DNA of 64,000 nt from positions 434,001-498,000 of the forward strand of contig OW285195.1 in assembly GCA_935421135.1 (NCBI GenBank). Reading direction: 5' to 3'. How positions within the stretch are numbered: the stretch's first letter is position 1; each line of letters opens with the position of its first letter. Below the pieces are notes generated by a model that was not told the DNA's origin, made no database searches, and saw nothing but the letters and a program-made list of their open reading frames with translations. The stretch comes from Bugulina stolonifera (taxonomy: Eukaryota; Bryozoa; Gymnolaemata; Cheilostomatida; Bugulidae). The position numbers and the translations under genes were made by a program. Below are positions 37,767 through 52,680 of the stretch, in pieces.

Positions 37767-39746
37767 GGTATTGATGCATAGAGTACTTTTTATGCATAGA
37801 ATGCATAGAATACATTTATCACAAAGAATGCATTCTATGCACTCTATGCATCCCATGTAATCTATGCATTTTATGCGTAGAATACATAGATTGCATTCGA
37901 TGCATTCTATGCATGAAATACATAGAAGACATAGAAGACATAGAATGCATAGAATGCGTTCCATGTAATCTATGCACTCTATGCATAGAATACATAGATT
38001 GCATTCTATGCATTCGATGCATAGAATACATAGAATACATTGATTACATAGAAGGCATTGTTTGTAATCAATGTATTTTATGCATTCTATGCATAGAATA
38101 CATAGATTGCATTCTATGCATAGAATATATTGATCACATAGAATGCGTTCGATGCACTATATACATTCCATGTAATCTATGCGTTCTATGCATAGAATAC
38201 ATTCTATGCACTCTATGCATTCCATGTAATCTATGCGTTCTATGCATAGAATACATAGAATACATTGATTACATAGAAGGCATTGTATGTAATCAATGTA
38301 TTTTATGCATTCTATGCATAGAATACATAGATTGCATTCTATGCATAGAATATATTGATCACATTGAATGCATTCTGTGCACTCTATACATTCCATGTAT
38401 TCTATGCGTTCTATGCATAGAATACATTCTATGCATTCCATGTAATCTATGCATTCTATGCATAGAATACATAAATTGCATTCTCTGCATTCTATGCATA
38501 GAATACATAGAAGACATAGAAGGTATAGAATGCATAGAATGCGTTCCATGTAATCTATGCACTCTGTGCAAAGAATACATAGAATTCTATGTCTTCTATG
38601 TATTCTATGCATTCTATGCATTCTATGCATAGAATACATTTTATGCACTCTATGCATTCCATGTAATCCATGCATTCTATGCATAGAATACATAGATTGC
38701 ATTCTATGCATTCGATGCATAGAATACATAGAATACATTGATTACATAGAAGGCATTGTATGTAATCAATGTATTTCATGCATTCTATGCATAGAATACA
38801 TAGATTGCATTCTATGCTTGGAATATATTGATCACATAGAATGCATTCTATGAACTATATACATTCCATGTAATCTATGCGTTCTATGCATAGAATACAT
38901 TCTATGCACTCTATGCATTCCATGTAAGCTATGCGTTCTATGCATAGAATAAATAGAATAGATTGATTACGTAGAAGGCATTGTATGTGATCAATGTATT
39001 TTATGCATTCTATGCATAGACTACATAGATTGCATTCTATGCATAGAATATATTGATCACATAGAATGCATTCTGTGCACTCTATACATTCCATGTAATC
39101 TATGCGTTCTATGCATAGAATACATTCTATGCACTATATGCATTCCATGTAATCTATGCGTTCTATGCATAGAATACATAGATTGCATTCTATGCATTCT
39201 ATGCATAGAATACATAGAAGACATAGAATGCATTATGTGCATAGAATACTTATAATTCTATATCTTCCATGTGTTCTATGCATCATTCTATGCATAGAAT
39301 ACATAGATTGCATTCTATGCGTCCGATGCATAGAATACATAGAATACATAGAATACATAGAATGCATTGTATGTAATCAATGTATTTTATGCAATCTATG
39401 CATAGAATACATCGATTGCATTCTATGCATAGAATACATTGATCACATAGAATGCATTCTGTGCACTCTATGCATTCAATGTAACCTATGCATTCTATGC
39501 ATAGAATAGATAGATTGCATTCTATGCATTCTATGCATTCTATGCATAGAATACATAGAATACATAGAAGACATAGAATGCATAAAATGCGTTCCATGTA
39601 ATCTATGCACTCTATGCATAGAATACATAGAACTCTATGTCTTCTATGTATTCTATGCATTCTATGCATGGAATATATGGAATACATAGGTTGCATTCTA
39701 TGCACTCTATGCATTCCTTGTAATCTATGCATTCTATGTATTCTAT
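37767..39746. repeat. Sub-repeat c (1,980 bp), first of a tandem pair
   Basis: It is followed directly by a second 1,980-bp c, which does not happen in the canonical a-b-c-d order. It has the TTTGTAATC variant near 38,060 and the AT-rich motif at 39249. Confidence 0.83.
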
Positions 39747-41726
39747 GGTATTGATGCATAGAGTACTTTTTATGCATAGAATGCATAGAATACATTTATC
39801 ACAAAGAATGCATTCTATGCACTCTATGCATCCCATGTAATCTATGCATTTTATGCGTAGAATACATAGATTGCATTCGATGCATTCTATGCATGAAATA
39901 CATAGAAGACATAGAAGACATAGAATGCATAGAATGCGTTCCATGTAATCTATGCACTCTATGCATAGAATACATAGATTGCATTCTATGCATTCGATGC
40001 ATAGAATACATAGAATACATTGATTACATAGAAGGCATTGTATGTAATCAATGTATTTTATGCATTCTATGCATAGAATACATAGATTGCATTCTATGCA
40101 TAGAATATATTGATCACATAAAATGCGTTCGATGCACTATATACATTCCATGTAATCTATGCGTTCTATGCATAGAATACATTCTATGCACTCTATGCAT
40201 TCCATGTAATCTATGCGTTCTATGCATAGAATACATAGAATACATTGATTACATAGAAGGCATTGTATGTAATCAATGTATTTTATGCATTCTATGCATA
40301 GAATACATAGATTGCATTCTATGCATAGAATATATTGATCACATTGAATGCATTCTGTGCACTCTATACATTCCATGTATTCTATGCGTTCTATGCATAG
40401 AATACATTCTATGCATTCCATGTAATCTATGCATTCTATGCATAGAATACATAAATTGCATTCTCTGCATTCTATGCATAGAATACATAGAAGACATAGA
40501 AGGTATAGAATGCATAGAATGCGTTCCATGTAATCTATGCACTCTGTGCAAAGAATACATAGAATTCTATGTCTTCTATGTATTCTATGCATTCTATGCA
40601 TTCTATGCATAGAATATATTTTATGCACTCTATGCATTCCATGTAATCCATGCATTCTATGCATAGAATACATAGATTGCATTCTATGCATTCGATGCAT
40701 AGAATACATAGAATACATTGATTACATAGAAGGCATTGTATGTAATCAATGTATTTTATGCATTCTATGCATAGAATACATAGATTGCATTCTATGCTTG
40801 GAATATATTGATCACTTAGAATGCATTCTATGAACTATATACATTCCATGTAATCTATGCGTTCTATGCATAGAATACATTCTATGCACTCTATGCATTC
40901 CATGTAAGCTATGCGTTCTATGCATAGAATAAATAGAATACATTGATTACGTAGAAGGCATTGTATGTGATCAATGTATTTTATGCATTCTATGCATAGA
41001 CTACATAGATTGCATTCTATGCATAGAATATATTGATCACATAGAATGCATTCTACGCACTCTATACATTCCATGTAATCTATGCGTTCTATGCATAGAA
41101 TAGATTCTATGCACTCTATGCATTCCATGTAATCTATGCACTCTATGCATAGAATACATAGATTGCATTCTATGCATTCTATGCATAGAATACATAGAAG
41201 ACATAGAATGCATTATGTGCATAGAATACTTATAATTCTATATCTTCCATGTGTTCTATGCATCATTCTATGCATAGAATACATAGATTGCATTCTATGC
41301 GTCCGATGCATAGAATACATAGAATACATAGAATACATAGAATGCATTGTATGTAATCAATGTATTTTATGCAATCTATGCATAGAATACATCGATTGCA
41401 TTCTATGCATAGAATACATTGATCACATAGAATGCATTCTGTGCACTCTATGCATTCAATGTAACCTATGCATTCTATGCATAGAATACATAGATTGCAT
41501 TCTATGCATTCTATGCATTCTATGCATAGAATACATAGAATACATAGAAGACATAGAATGCATAAAATGCGTTCCATGTAATCTATGCACTCTATGCATA
41601 GAATACATAGAACTCTATGTCTTCTATGTATTCTATGCATTCTATGCATGGAATATATAGAATACATAGGTTGCATTCTAGGCACTCTATGCATTCCTTG
41701 TAATCTATGCATTCTATGTATTCTAT
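39747..41726. repeat. Sub-repeat c (1,980 bp), second of a tandem pair
   Basis: It shares the CATAAAATGCGTTCG and ATCACTTAGAATG variants with 607-2586, marking the two as sisters. Its palindromes (40016-40055 and within 40228-40293) are in the common orientation, so it shows the state before inversion. Confidence 0.84.
40228..40293. repeat. Sister of the 66-bp segment in common orientation
   Basis: This carries the common arrangement: left flank GAATACATAGAA, spacer GAAGGCATTG, right flank TTTTATGCATTCT. The same arrangement occurs at nearly all other copies in the window, so it is taken as ancestral. Confidence 0.83.
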
Positions 41727-42657
41727 GGTATTGATGCATAGAGTACTTTTTATGCATAGAATGCATAGAATACATTTATCACAAAGAATGCATTCTATGC
41801 ACTCTATGCAACCCATGTAATCTATGCATTCTATGCATAGAATACATAGATTGCATTCGATGCATTCTATGCATGAAATACATAGAAGACATAGAAGACA
41901 TAGAATGCATAGAATGCGTTCCATGTAATCTATGCACTCTATGCATAGAATACATAGACTGCATTCTATGCATAGAATACATTGATCACATAGAATGCAT
42001 TCTGTGCACTTTATGCATTCAATGTAACCTATGCATTCTATGCATAGAATACATAGATTGCATTCTATGCATTCTATGCATTCTATGCATAGAATACATA
42101 GAATACATTGAAGACATAGAATGCATAAAATGTGTCCATGTAATCTATGCACTCTATGCATAGAATACATAGATTGCATTCTATGCATTCGATGCATAGA
42201 ATACATAGAATACATTGATTACGTAGAAGGCATTGTATGTAATCAATGTATTTTATGCATTCTATGCATAGAATACATAGATTGCATTCTATGCATAGAA
42301 TATATTGATCACATAGAATGCATTCTGTGCACTCTATACATTCCATGTAATCTATGCGTTCTATGCATGGAATACATTCTATGCACTATATGCATTCCAT
42401 GTAACCGATGCATTCTATGCATAGAATACATAGATTGCATTCTATGCATTCTATGCATAGAATACATAGAATACATAGAAGACATAGAATGCATAAAATG
42501 CGTTCCACGTAATCTATGCACTCTATGCATAGAATACATAGAACTCTATGTCTTCTATGTATTCTATGCATTCTATGCATGGAATATATGGAATACATAG
42601 GTTGCATTCTATGCACTCTATGCATTCCTTGTAATCTATGCATTCTATGTATTCTAT
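41727..42657. repeat. Hybrid d/b sub-repeat with 638-bp deletion (931 bp)
   Basis: It has the same d-to-b organisation as 2587-4155 but is 638 bp shorter. In the long form two ATAAAATGCGTTCC elements (3353 and 3991) are exactly 638 bp apart, and here a single one remains (42493). The deletion therefore fits exchange between those two elements. Confidence 0.77.
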
Positions 42658-43453
42658 GGTATTGATGCATAGAGTACTTTTTATGCATAGAATGCATAGA
42701 ATACATTTATCACAAAGAATGCATTCTATGCACTCTATGCATCCCATGTAATCTATGCATTTTATGCGTAGAATACATAGATTGCATTCGATGCATTCTA
42801 TGCATGAAATACATAGAAGACATAGAAGACATAGAATGCATAGAATGCGTTCCATGTAATCTATGCGCTCTATGCATAGAATACATAGATTGCATTCTAT
42901 GCATTCTATGCATAGAATACATAGAAGACATAGAATGCATTATGTGCATAGAATACTTATAATTCTATATCTTCCATGTGTTCTATGCATCATTCTATGC
43001 ATAGAATACATAGATTGCATTCTATGCGTCCGATGCATAGAATACATAGAATACATAGAATACATAGAATGCATTGTATGTAATCAATGTATTTTATGCA
43101 ATCTATGCATAGAATACATCGATTGCATTCTATGCATAGAATACATTGATCACATAGAATGCATTCTGTGCACTCTATGCATTCAATGTAACCTATGCAT
43201 TCTATGCATAGAATACATAGATTGCATTCTATGCATTCTATGCATTCTATGCATAGAATACATAGAATACATAGAAGACATAGAATGCATAAAATGCGTT
43301 CCATGTAATCTATGCACTCTATGCATAGAATACATAGAACTCTATGTCTTCTATGTATTCTATGCATTCTATGCATGGAATATATAGAATACATAGGTTG
43401 CATTCTAGGCACTCTATGCATTCCTTGTAATCTATGCATTCTATGTATTCTAT
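42658..43453. repeat. Sub-repeat a (796 bp)
   Basis: This is the first part of higher-order copy 2, with the AT-rich motif at 42956. Confidence 0.83.
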
Positions 43454-44915
43454 GGTATTGATGCATAGAGTACTTTTTATGCATAGAATGCATAGAATAC
43501 ATTTATCACAAAGAATGCATTCTATGCACTCTATGCAACCCATGTAATCTATGCATTCTATGCATAGAATACATAGATTGCATTCGATGCATTCTATGCA
43601 TGAAATACATAGAAGACATAGAAGACATAGAATGCATAGAATGCGTTCCATGTAATCTATGCACTCTATGCATAGAATACATAGACTGCATTCTATGCAT
43701 AGAATACATTGATCACATAGAATGCATTCTGTGCACTTTATGCATTCAATGTAACCTATGCATTCTATGCATAGAATACATAGATTGCATTCTATGCATT
43801 CTATGCATTCTATGCATAGAATACATAGAATACATTGATTACGTAGAAGGCATTGTATGTAATCAATGTATTTTATGCATTCTATGCATAGAATACGTAG
43901 ATTGCATTCTATGCATAGAATATATTGATCACATAGAATGCATTCTGTGCACTCTATACATTCCATGTAATCTATGCGTTCTATGCATGGAATACATTCT
44001 ATGCACTATATGCATTCCATGTAACCGATGCATTCTATGCATAGAATACATAGATTGCATTCTATGCATTCTATGCATAGAATACATAGAATACATAGAA
44101 GACATAGAATGCATAAAATGCGTTCCATGTAATCTATGCACTCTATGCATAGAATACATAGAACTCTATGTCTTCTATGTATTCTATGCATTCTATGCAT
44201 GGAATATATAGAATACATAGGTTGCATTCCATGCACTCTATACATTCCATGTAATCTATGCGTTCTATGCATAGAATACATTCTATGCATTCCATGTAAT
44301 CTATGCGTTCTATGCATAGAATACATAGATTGCATTCTATGCATCCGATGCATAGAATACATAGAAGACATAGAATGCATAAAATGTGTCCATGTAATCT
44401 GTGCACTCTATAGAATGCATTATGTGCATAGAATACTTATAATTCTATATCTTCCATGTGTTCTATGCATCATTCTATGCATAGAATACATAGATTGCAT
44501 TCTATGCGTCCGATGCATAGAATACATAGAATACATAGAATGCATTGTATGTAATCAATGTATTTTATGCAATCTATGCATAGAATACATCGATTGCATT
44601 CTATGCATAGAATGCATTGATCACATAGAATGCATTCTGTGCACTCTATGCATTCAATGTAACCTATGCATTCTATGCATAGAATACATAGATTGCATTC
44701 TATGCATTCTATGCATAGAATACATAGAATACATAGAAGACATAGAATGCATAAAATGCGTTCCACGTAATCTATGCACTCTATGCATAGAATACATAGA
44801 ACTCTATGTCTTCTATGTATTCTATGCATTCTATGCATGGAATATATGGAATACATAGGTTGCATTCTATGCACTCTATGCATTCCTTGTAATCTATGCA
44901 TTCTATGTATTCTAT
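43454..44915. repeat. Sub-repeat b (1,462 bp)
   Basis: This is the second part of higher-order copy 2, with the AT-rich motif at 44436. A private CpG (ATACGTAG near 43,895) distinguishes it. Confidence 0.83.
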
Positions 44916-46913
44916 GGTATTGATGCATAGAGTACTTTTTATGCATAGAATGCATAGAATACATTTATCACAAAGAATGCATTCTATGCACTCTATGCAT
45001 CCCATGTAATCTATGCATTTTATGCGTAGAATACATAGATTGCATTCGATGCATTCTATGCATGAAATACATAGAAGACATAGAAGACATAGAATGCATA
45101 GAATGCGTTCCATGTAATCTATGCACTCTATGCATAGAATACATAGATTGCATTCTATGCATTCGATGCATAGAATACATAGAATACATTGATTACATAG
45201 AAGGCATTGTTTGTAATCAATGTATTTTATGCATTCTATGCATAGAATACATAGATTGCATTCTATGCATAGAATATATTGATCACATAGAATGCGTTCG
45301 ATGCACTATATACATTCCATGTAATCTATGCGTTCTATGCATAGAATACATTCTATGCACTCTATGCATTCCATGTAATCTATGCGTTCTATGCATAGAA
45401 TACATAGAATACATTGATTACATAGAAGGCATTGTATGTAATCAATGTATTTTATGCATTCTATGCATAGAATACATAGATTGCATTCTATGCATAGAAT
45501 ATATTGATCACATTGAATGCATTCTGTGCACTCTATACATTCCATGTATTCTATGCGTTCTATGCATAGAATACATTCTATGCATTCCATGTAATCTATG
45601 CATTCTATGCATAGAATACATAAATTGCATTCTCTGCATTCTATGCATAGAATACATAGAAGACATAGAAGGTATAGAATGCATAGAATGCGTTCCATGT
45701 AATCTATGCACTCTGTGCAAAGAATACATAGAATTCTATGTCTTCTATGTATTCTATGCATTCTATGCATTCTATGCATAGAATACATTTTATGCACTCT
45801 ATGCATTCCATGTAATCCATGCATTCTATGCATAGAATACATAGATTGCATTCTATGCATTCGATGCATAGAATACATAGAATACATTGATTACATAGAA
45901 GGCATTGTATGTAATCAATGTATTTTATGCATTCTATGCATAGAATACATAGATTGCATTCTATGCTTGGAATATATTGATCACATAGAATGCATTCTAT
46001 GAACTATATACATTCCATGTAATCTATGCGTTCTATGCATAGAATACATTCTATGCACTCTATGCATTCCATGTAAGCTATGCGTTCTATGCATAGAATA
46101 AATAGAATACATTGATTACGTAGAAGGCATTGTATGTGATCAATGTATTTTATGCATTCTATGCATAGACTACATAGATTGCATTCTATGCATAGAATAT
46201 ATTGATCACATAGAATGCATTCTGTGCACTCTATACATTCCATGTAATCTATGCGTTCTATGCATAGAATACATTCTATGCATAGAATACATTCTATGCA
46301 CTATATGCATTCCATGTAATCTATGCGTTCTATGCATAGAATACATAGATTGCATTCTATGCATTCTATGCATAGAATACATAGAAGACATAGAATGCAT
46401 TATGTGCATAGAATACTTATAATTCTATATCTTCCATGTGTTCTATGCATCATTCTATGCATAGAATACATAGATTGCATTCTATGCGTCCGATGCATAG
46501 AATACATAGAATACATAGAATACATAGAATGCATTGTATGTAATCAATGTATTTTATGCAATCTATGCATAGAATACATCGATTGCATTCTATGCATAGA
46601 ATACATTGATCACATAGAATGCATTCTGTGCACTCTATGCATTCAATGTAACCTATGCATTCTATGCATAGAATACATAGATTGCATTCTATGCATTCTA
46701 TGCATTCTATGCATAGAATACATAGAATACATAGAAGACATAGAATGCATAAAATGCGTTCCATGTAATCTATGCACTCTATGCATAGAATACATAGAAC
46801 TCTATGTCTTCTATGTATTCTATGCATTCTATGCATGGAATATATAGAATACATAGGTTGCATTCTAGGCACTCTATGCATTCCTTGTAATCTATGCATT
46901 CTATGTATTCTAT
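44916..46913. repeat. Sub-repeat c, 1,998-bp variant
   Basis: This is the third part of higher-order copy 2. It is 18 bp longer than the norm because of a two-monomer tandem duplication at 46263-46298. The AT-rich motif is at 46416. Confidence 0.83.
46263..46298. repeat. 18-bp (two-monomer) tandem duplication
   Basis: CATAGAATACATTCTATG occurs twice in succession. The sister c copies (for example near 7,760) have it once. This accounts for the 1,998-bp length of this sub-repeat. Confidence 0.85.
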
Positions 46914-48442
46914 GGTATTGATGCATAGAGTACTTTTTATGCATAGAATGCATAGAATACATTTATCACAAAGAATGCATTCTATGCACTCTATGCAACC
47001 CATGTAATCTATGCATTCTATGCATAGAATACATAGATTGCATTCGATGCATTCTATGCATGAAATACATAGAAGACATAGAAGACATAGAAAGCATAGA
47101 ATGCGTTCCATGTAATCTATGCACTCTATGCATAGAATACATAGACTGCATTCTATGCATAGAATACATTGATCACATAGAATGCATTCTGTGCACTTTA
47201 TGCATTCAATGTAACCTATGCATTCTATGCATAGAATACATAGATTGCATTCTATGCATTCTATGCATTCTATGCATAGAATACATAGAATACATTGAAG
47301 ACATAGAATGCATAAAATGTGTCCATGTAATCTATGCACTCTATGCATAGAATACATAGATTGCATTCTATGCATTCGATGCATAGAATACATAGAATAC
47401 ATTGATTACGTAGAAGGCATTGTATGTAATCAATATATTTTATGCATTCTATGCATAGAATACATAGATTGCATTCTATGCATAGAATATATTGATCACA
47501 TAGAATGCATTCTATGCAGTCTATACATTCCATGTAATCTATGCGTTCTATGCATAGAATACATTCTATGCACTCTATGCATTCCATGTAATCTATGCGT
47601 TCTATGCATAGAATGCATAGAATACATTGATTACATAGAAGGCATTGTATGTAATCAATGTATTTTATGCATTCTATGCATAGAATACATAGATTGCATT
47701 CTATGCATAGAATATATTGATCACATAGAATGCATTCTATGCACTCTATACATTCCATGTAATCTATGCGTTCTATGCATAGAATACATTCTATGCATTC
47801 TATGCATTCCATGTAATCTATGCGTTCTATGCATAGAATACATAGATTGCAGTCTATGCATTCTATGCATTCTATGCATAGAATACATAGAAGACATAGG
47901 ATGCATTAGGTGAATAGAATACTTATAATTCTATATCTTCCATGTATTCTATGCATCATTCTATGCATATAATACATAGATTGCATTCTATGCATCCGAT
48001 GCATAGAATACATAGAATACATAGAATGCATTGTATGTAATCAATGTATTTTATGCATTCTATGCATAGAATACATAGATTGCATTCTATGCATGGAATA
48101 CATTGAATACATCGAATGCATTCTTTGCATTATATGCATTGAATGCATAGAATGCATAGGATGCATAGGGCCCATTCTATGCATTCTATGTATTCTATGC
48201 ATAGAATACATAATGTAGATTACATTCTATGCATTCTATGCATAGAATACATAGAATACATAGAAGACATAGAATGCATAAAATGCGTTCCACGTAATCT
48301 ATGCACTCTATGCATAGAATACATAGAACTCTATGTCTTCTATGTATTCTATGCATTCTATGCATGGAATATATGGAATACATAGGTTGCATTCTATGCA
48401 CTCTATGCATTCCTTGTAATCTATGCATTCTATGTATTCTAT
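46914..48442. repeat. Sub-repeat d (1,529 bp)
   Basis: This is the last part of higher-order copy 2, with the AT-rich motif at 47922 and GGGCCC at 48168. It shares a GAAAGCATAG variant near 47,090 with the d copies at 8394 and 52681. Confidence 0.83.
48168..48173. repeat. GGGCCC marker site, copy 3
   Basis: It lies in sub-repeat d of higher-order copy 2, exactly 5,767 bp before the next site. Confidence 0.85.
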
Positions 48443-49238
48443 GGTATTGATGCATAGAGTACTTTTTATGCATAGAATGCATAGAATACATTTATCACAA
48501 AGAATGCATTCTATGCACTCTATGCATCCCATGTAATCTATGCATTTTATGCGTAGAATACATAGATTGCATTCGATGCATTCTATGCATGAAATACATA
48601 GAAGACATAGAAGACATAGAATGCATAGAATGCGTTCCATGTAATCTATGCGTTCTATGCATAGAATACATAGATTGCATTCTATGCATTCTATGCATAG
48701 AATACATAGAAGGCATAGAATGCATTATGTGCATAGAATACTTATAATTCTATATCTTCCATGTGTTCTATGCATCATTCTATGCATAGAATACATAGAT
48801 TGCATTCTATGCGTCCGATGCATAGAATACATAGAATACATAGAATACATAGAATGCATTGTATGTAATCAATGTATTTTATGCAATCTATGCATAGAAT
48901 ACATCGATTGCATTCTATGCATAGAATACATTGATCACATAGAATGCATTCTGTGCACTCTATGCATTCAATGTAACCTATGCATTCTATGCATAGAATA
49001 CATAGATTGCATTCTATGCATTCTATGCATTCTATGCATAGAATACATAGAATACATAGAAGACATAGAATGCATAAAATGCGTTCCATGTAATCTATGC
49101 ACTCTATGCATAGAATACATAGAACTCTATGTCTTCTATGTATTCTATGCATTCTATGCATGGAATATATAGAATACATAGGTTGCATTCTAGGCACTCT
49201 ATGCATTCCTTGTAATCTATGCATTCTATGTATTCTAT
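48443..49238. repeat. Sub-repeat a (796 bp)
   Basis: This is the first part of higher-order copy 3, with the AT-rich motif at 48741. A local change (CATAGAAGGCATAG near 48,705) replaces the usual CATAGAAGACATAG and matches the CTTCCACG units of block II. Confidence 0.83.
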
Positions 49239-50700
49239 GGTATTGATGCATAGAGTACTTTTTATGCATAGAATGCATAGAATACATTTATCACAAAGAA
49301 TGCATTCTATGCACTCTATGCAACCCATGTAATCTATGCATTCTATGCATAGAATACATAGATTGCATTCGATGCATTCTATGCATGAAATACATAGAAG
49401 ACATAGAAGACATAGAATGCATAGAATGCGTTCCATGTAATCTATGCACTCTATGCATAGAATACATAGACTGCATTCTATGCATAGAATACATTGATCA
49501 CATAGAATGCATTCTGTGCACTTTATGCATTCAATGTAACCTATGCATTCTATGCATAGAATACATAGATTGCATTCTATGCATTCTATGCATTCTATGC
49601 ATAGAATACATAGAATACATTGATTACATAGAAGGCATTGTATGTAATCAATGTATTTTATGCATTCTATGCATAGAATACATAGATTGCATTCTATGCA
49701 TAGAATATATTGATCACATAGAATGCATTCTGTGCACTCTATACATTCCATGTAATCTATGCGTTCTATGCATGGAATACATTCTATGCACTATATGCAT
49801 TCCATGTAACCGATGCATTCTATGCATAGAATACATAGATTGCATTCTATGCATTCTATGCATAGAATACATAGAATACATAGAAGACATAGAATGCATA
49901 AAATGCGTTCCATGTAATCTATGCACTCTATGCATAGAATACATAGAACTCTATGTCTTCTATGTATTCTATGCATTCTATGCATGGAATATATAGAATA
50001 CATAGGTTGCATTCCATGCACTCTATACATTCCATGTAATCTATGCGTTCTATGCATAGAATACATTCTATGCATTCCATGTAATCTATGCGTTCTATGC
50101 ATAGAATACATAGATTGCATTCTATGCATCCGATGCATAGAATACATAGAAGACATAGAATGCATAAAATGTGTCCATGTAATCTGTGCACTCTATAGAA
50201 TGCATTATGTGCATAGAATACTTATAATTCTATATCTTCCATGTGTTCTATGCATCATTCTATGCATAGAATACATAGATTGCATTCTATGCGTCCGATG
50301 CATAGAATACATAGAATACATAGAATGTATTGTATGTAATCAATGTATTTTATGCAATCTATGCATAGAATACATCGATTGCATTCTATGCATAGAATGC
50401 ATTGATCACATAGAATGCATTCTGTGCACTCTATGCATTCAATGTAACCTATGCATTCTATGCATAGAATACATAGATTGCATTCTATGCATTCTATGCA
50501 TAGAATACATAGAATACATAGAAGACATAGAATGCATAAAATGCGTTCCACGTAATCTATGCACTCTATGCATAGAATACATAGAACTCTATGTCTTCTA
50601 TGTATTCTATGCATTCTATGCATGGAATATATGGAATACATAGGTTGCATTCTATGCACTCTATGCATTCCTTGTAATCTATGCATTCTATGTATTCTAT
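49239..50700. repeat. Sub-repeat b (1,462 bp)
   Basis: This is the second part of higher-order copy 3, with the AT-rich motif at 50221. Its palindrome reads GATTACATAG where most b copies read GATTACGTAG, so the CpG is absent here. Confidence 0.83.
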
Positions 50701-52680
50701 GGTATTGATGCATAGAGTACTTTTTATGCATAGAATGCATAGAATACATTTATCACAAAGAATGCATTCTATGCACTCTATGCATCCCATGTAATCTATG
50801 CATTTTATGCGTAGAATACATAGATTGCATTCGATGCATTCTATGCATGAAATACATAGAAGACATAGAAGACATAGAATGCATAGAATGCGTTCCATGT
50901 AATCTATGCACTCTATGCATAGAATACATAGATTGCATTCTATGCATTCGATGCATAGAATACATAGAATACATTGATTACATAGAAGGCATTGTTTGTA
51001 ATCAATGTATTTTATGCATTCTATGCATAGAATACATAGATTGCATTCTATGCATAGAATATATTGATCACATAGAATGCGTTCGATGCACTATATACAT
51101 TCCATGTAATCTATGCGTTCTATGCATAGAATACATTCTATGCACTCTATGCATTCCATGTAATCTATGCGTTCTATGCATAGAATACATAGAATACATT
51201 GATTACATAGAAGGCATTGTATGTAATCAATGTATTTTATGCATTCTATGCATAGAATACATAGATTGCATTCTATGCATAGAATATATTGATCACATTG
51301 AATGCATTCTGTGCACTCTATACATTCCATGTATTCTATGCGTTCTATGCATAGAATACATTCTATGCATTCCATGTAATCTATGCATTCTATGCATAGA
51401 ATACATAAATTGCATTCTCTGCATTCTATGCATAGAATACATAGAAGACATAGAAGGTATAGAATGCATAGAATGCGTTCCATGTAATCTATGCACTCTG
51501 TGCAAAGAATACATAGAATTCTATGTCTTCTATGTATTCTATGCATTCTATGCATTCTATGCATAGAATACATTTTATGCACTCTATGCATTCCATGTAA
51601 TCCATGCATTCTATGCATAGAATACATAGATTGCATTCTATGCATTCGATGCATAGAATACATAGAATACATTGATTACATAGAAGGCATTGTATGTAAT
51701 CAATGTATTTCATGCATTCTATGCATAGAATACATAGATTGCATTCTATGCTTGGAATATATTGATCACATAGAATGCATTCTATGAACTATATACATTC
51801 CATGTAATCTATGCGTTCTATGCATAGAATACATTCTATGCACTCTATGCATTCCATGTAAGCTATGCGTTCTATGCATAGAATAAATAGAATACATTGA
51901 TTACGTAGAAGGCATTGTATGTGATCAATGTATTTTATGCATTCTATGCATAGACTACATAGATTGCATTCTATGCATAGAATATATTGATCACATAGAA
52001 TGCATTCTGTGCACTCTATACATTCCATGTAATCTATGCGTTCTATGCATAGAATACATTCTATGCACTATATGCATTCCATGTAATCTATGCGTTCTAT
52101 GCATAGAATACATAGATTGCATTCTATGCATTCTATGCATAGAATACATAGAAGACATAGAATGCATGATGTGCATAGAATACTTATAATTCTATATCTT
52201 CCATGTGTTCTATGCATCATTCTATGCATAGAATACATAGATTGCATTCTATGCGTCCGATGCATAGAATACATAGAATACATAGAATACATAGAATGCA
52301 TTGTATGTAATCAATGTATTTTATGCAATCTATGCATAGAATACATCGATTGCATTCTATGCATAGAATACATTGATCACATAGAATGCATTCTGTGCAC
52401 TCTATGCATTCAATGTAACCTATGCATTCTATGCATAGAATACATAGATTGCATTCTATGCATTCTATGCATTCTATGCATAGAATACATAGAATACATA
52501 GAAGACATAGAATGCATAAAATGCGTTCCATGTAATCTATGCACTCTATGCATAGAATACATAGAACTCTATGTCTTCTATGTATTCTATGCATTCTATG
52601 CATGGAATATATAGAATACATAGGTTGCATTCTAGGCACTCTATGCATTCCTTGTAATCTATGCATTCTATGTATTCTAT
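50701..52680. repeat. Sub-repeat c (1,980 bp)
   Basis: This is the third part of higher-order copy 3. It has the TTTGTAATC variant near 51,000, the GCATGATGTGC variant near 52,165 and the AT-rich motif at 52183. It is very close to 6414-8393. Confidence 0.83.

Larger units (their letters stand above)
42658..48442. repeat. 5.77-kb higher-order repeat, copy 2 (5,785 bp)
   Basis: It has the same a-b-c-d order as the copy at 4156, with sub-repeats of 796, 1462, 1998 and 1529 bp. The extra 18 bp is a tandem duplication of two monomers at 46263-46298. GGGCCC sits 1254 bp after the landmark that opens sub-repeat d, as in the other copies. It is directly followed by a further copy, so this is a true tandem array. 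Confidence 0.88.
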
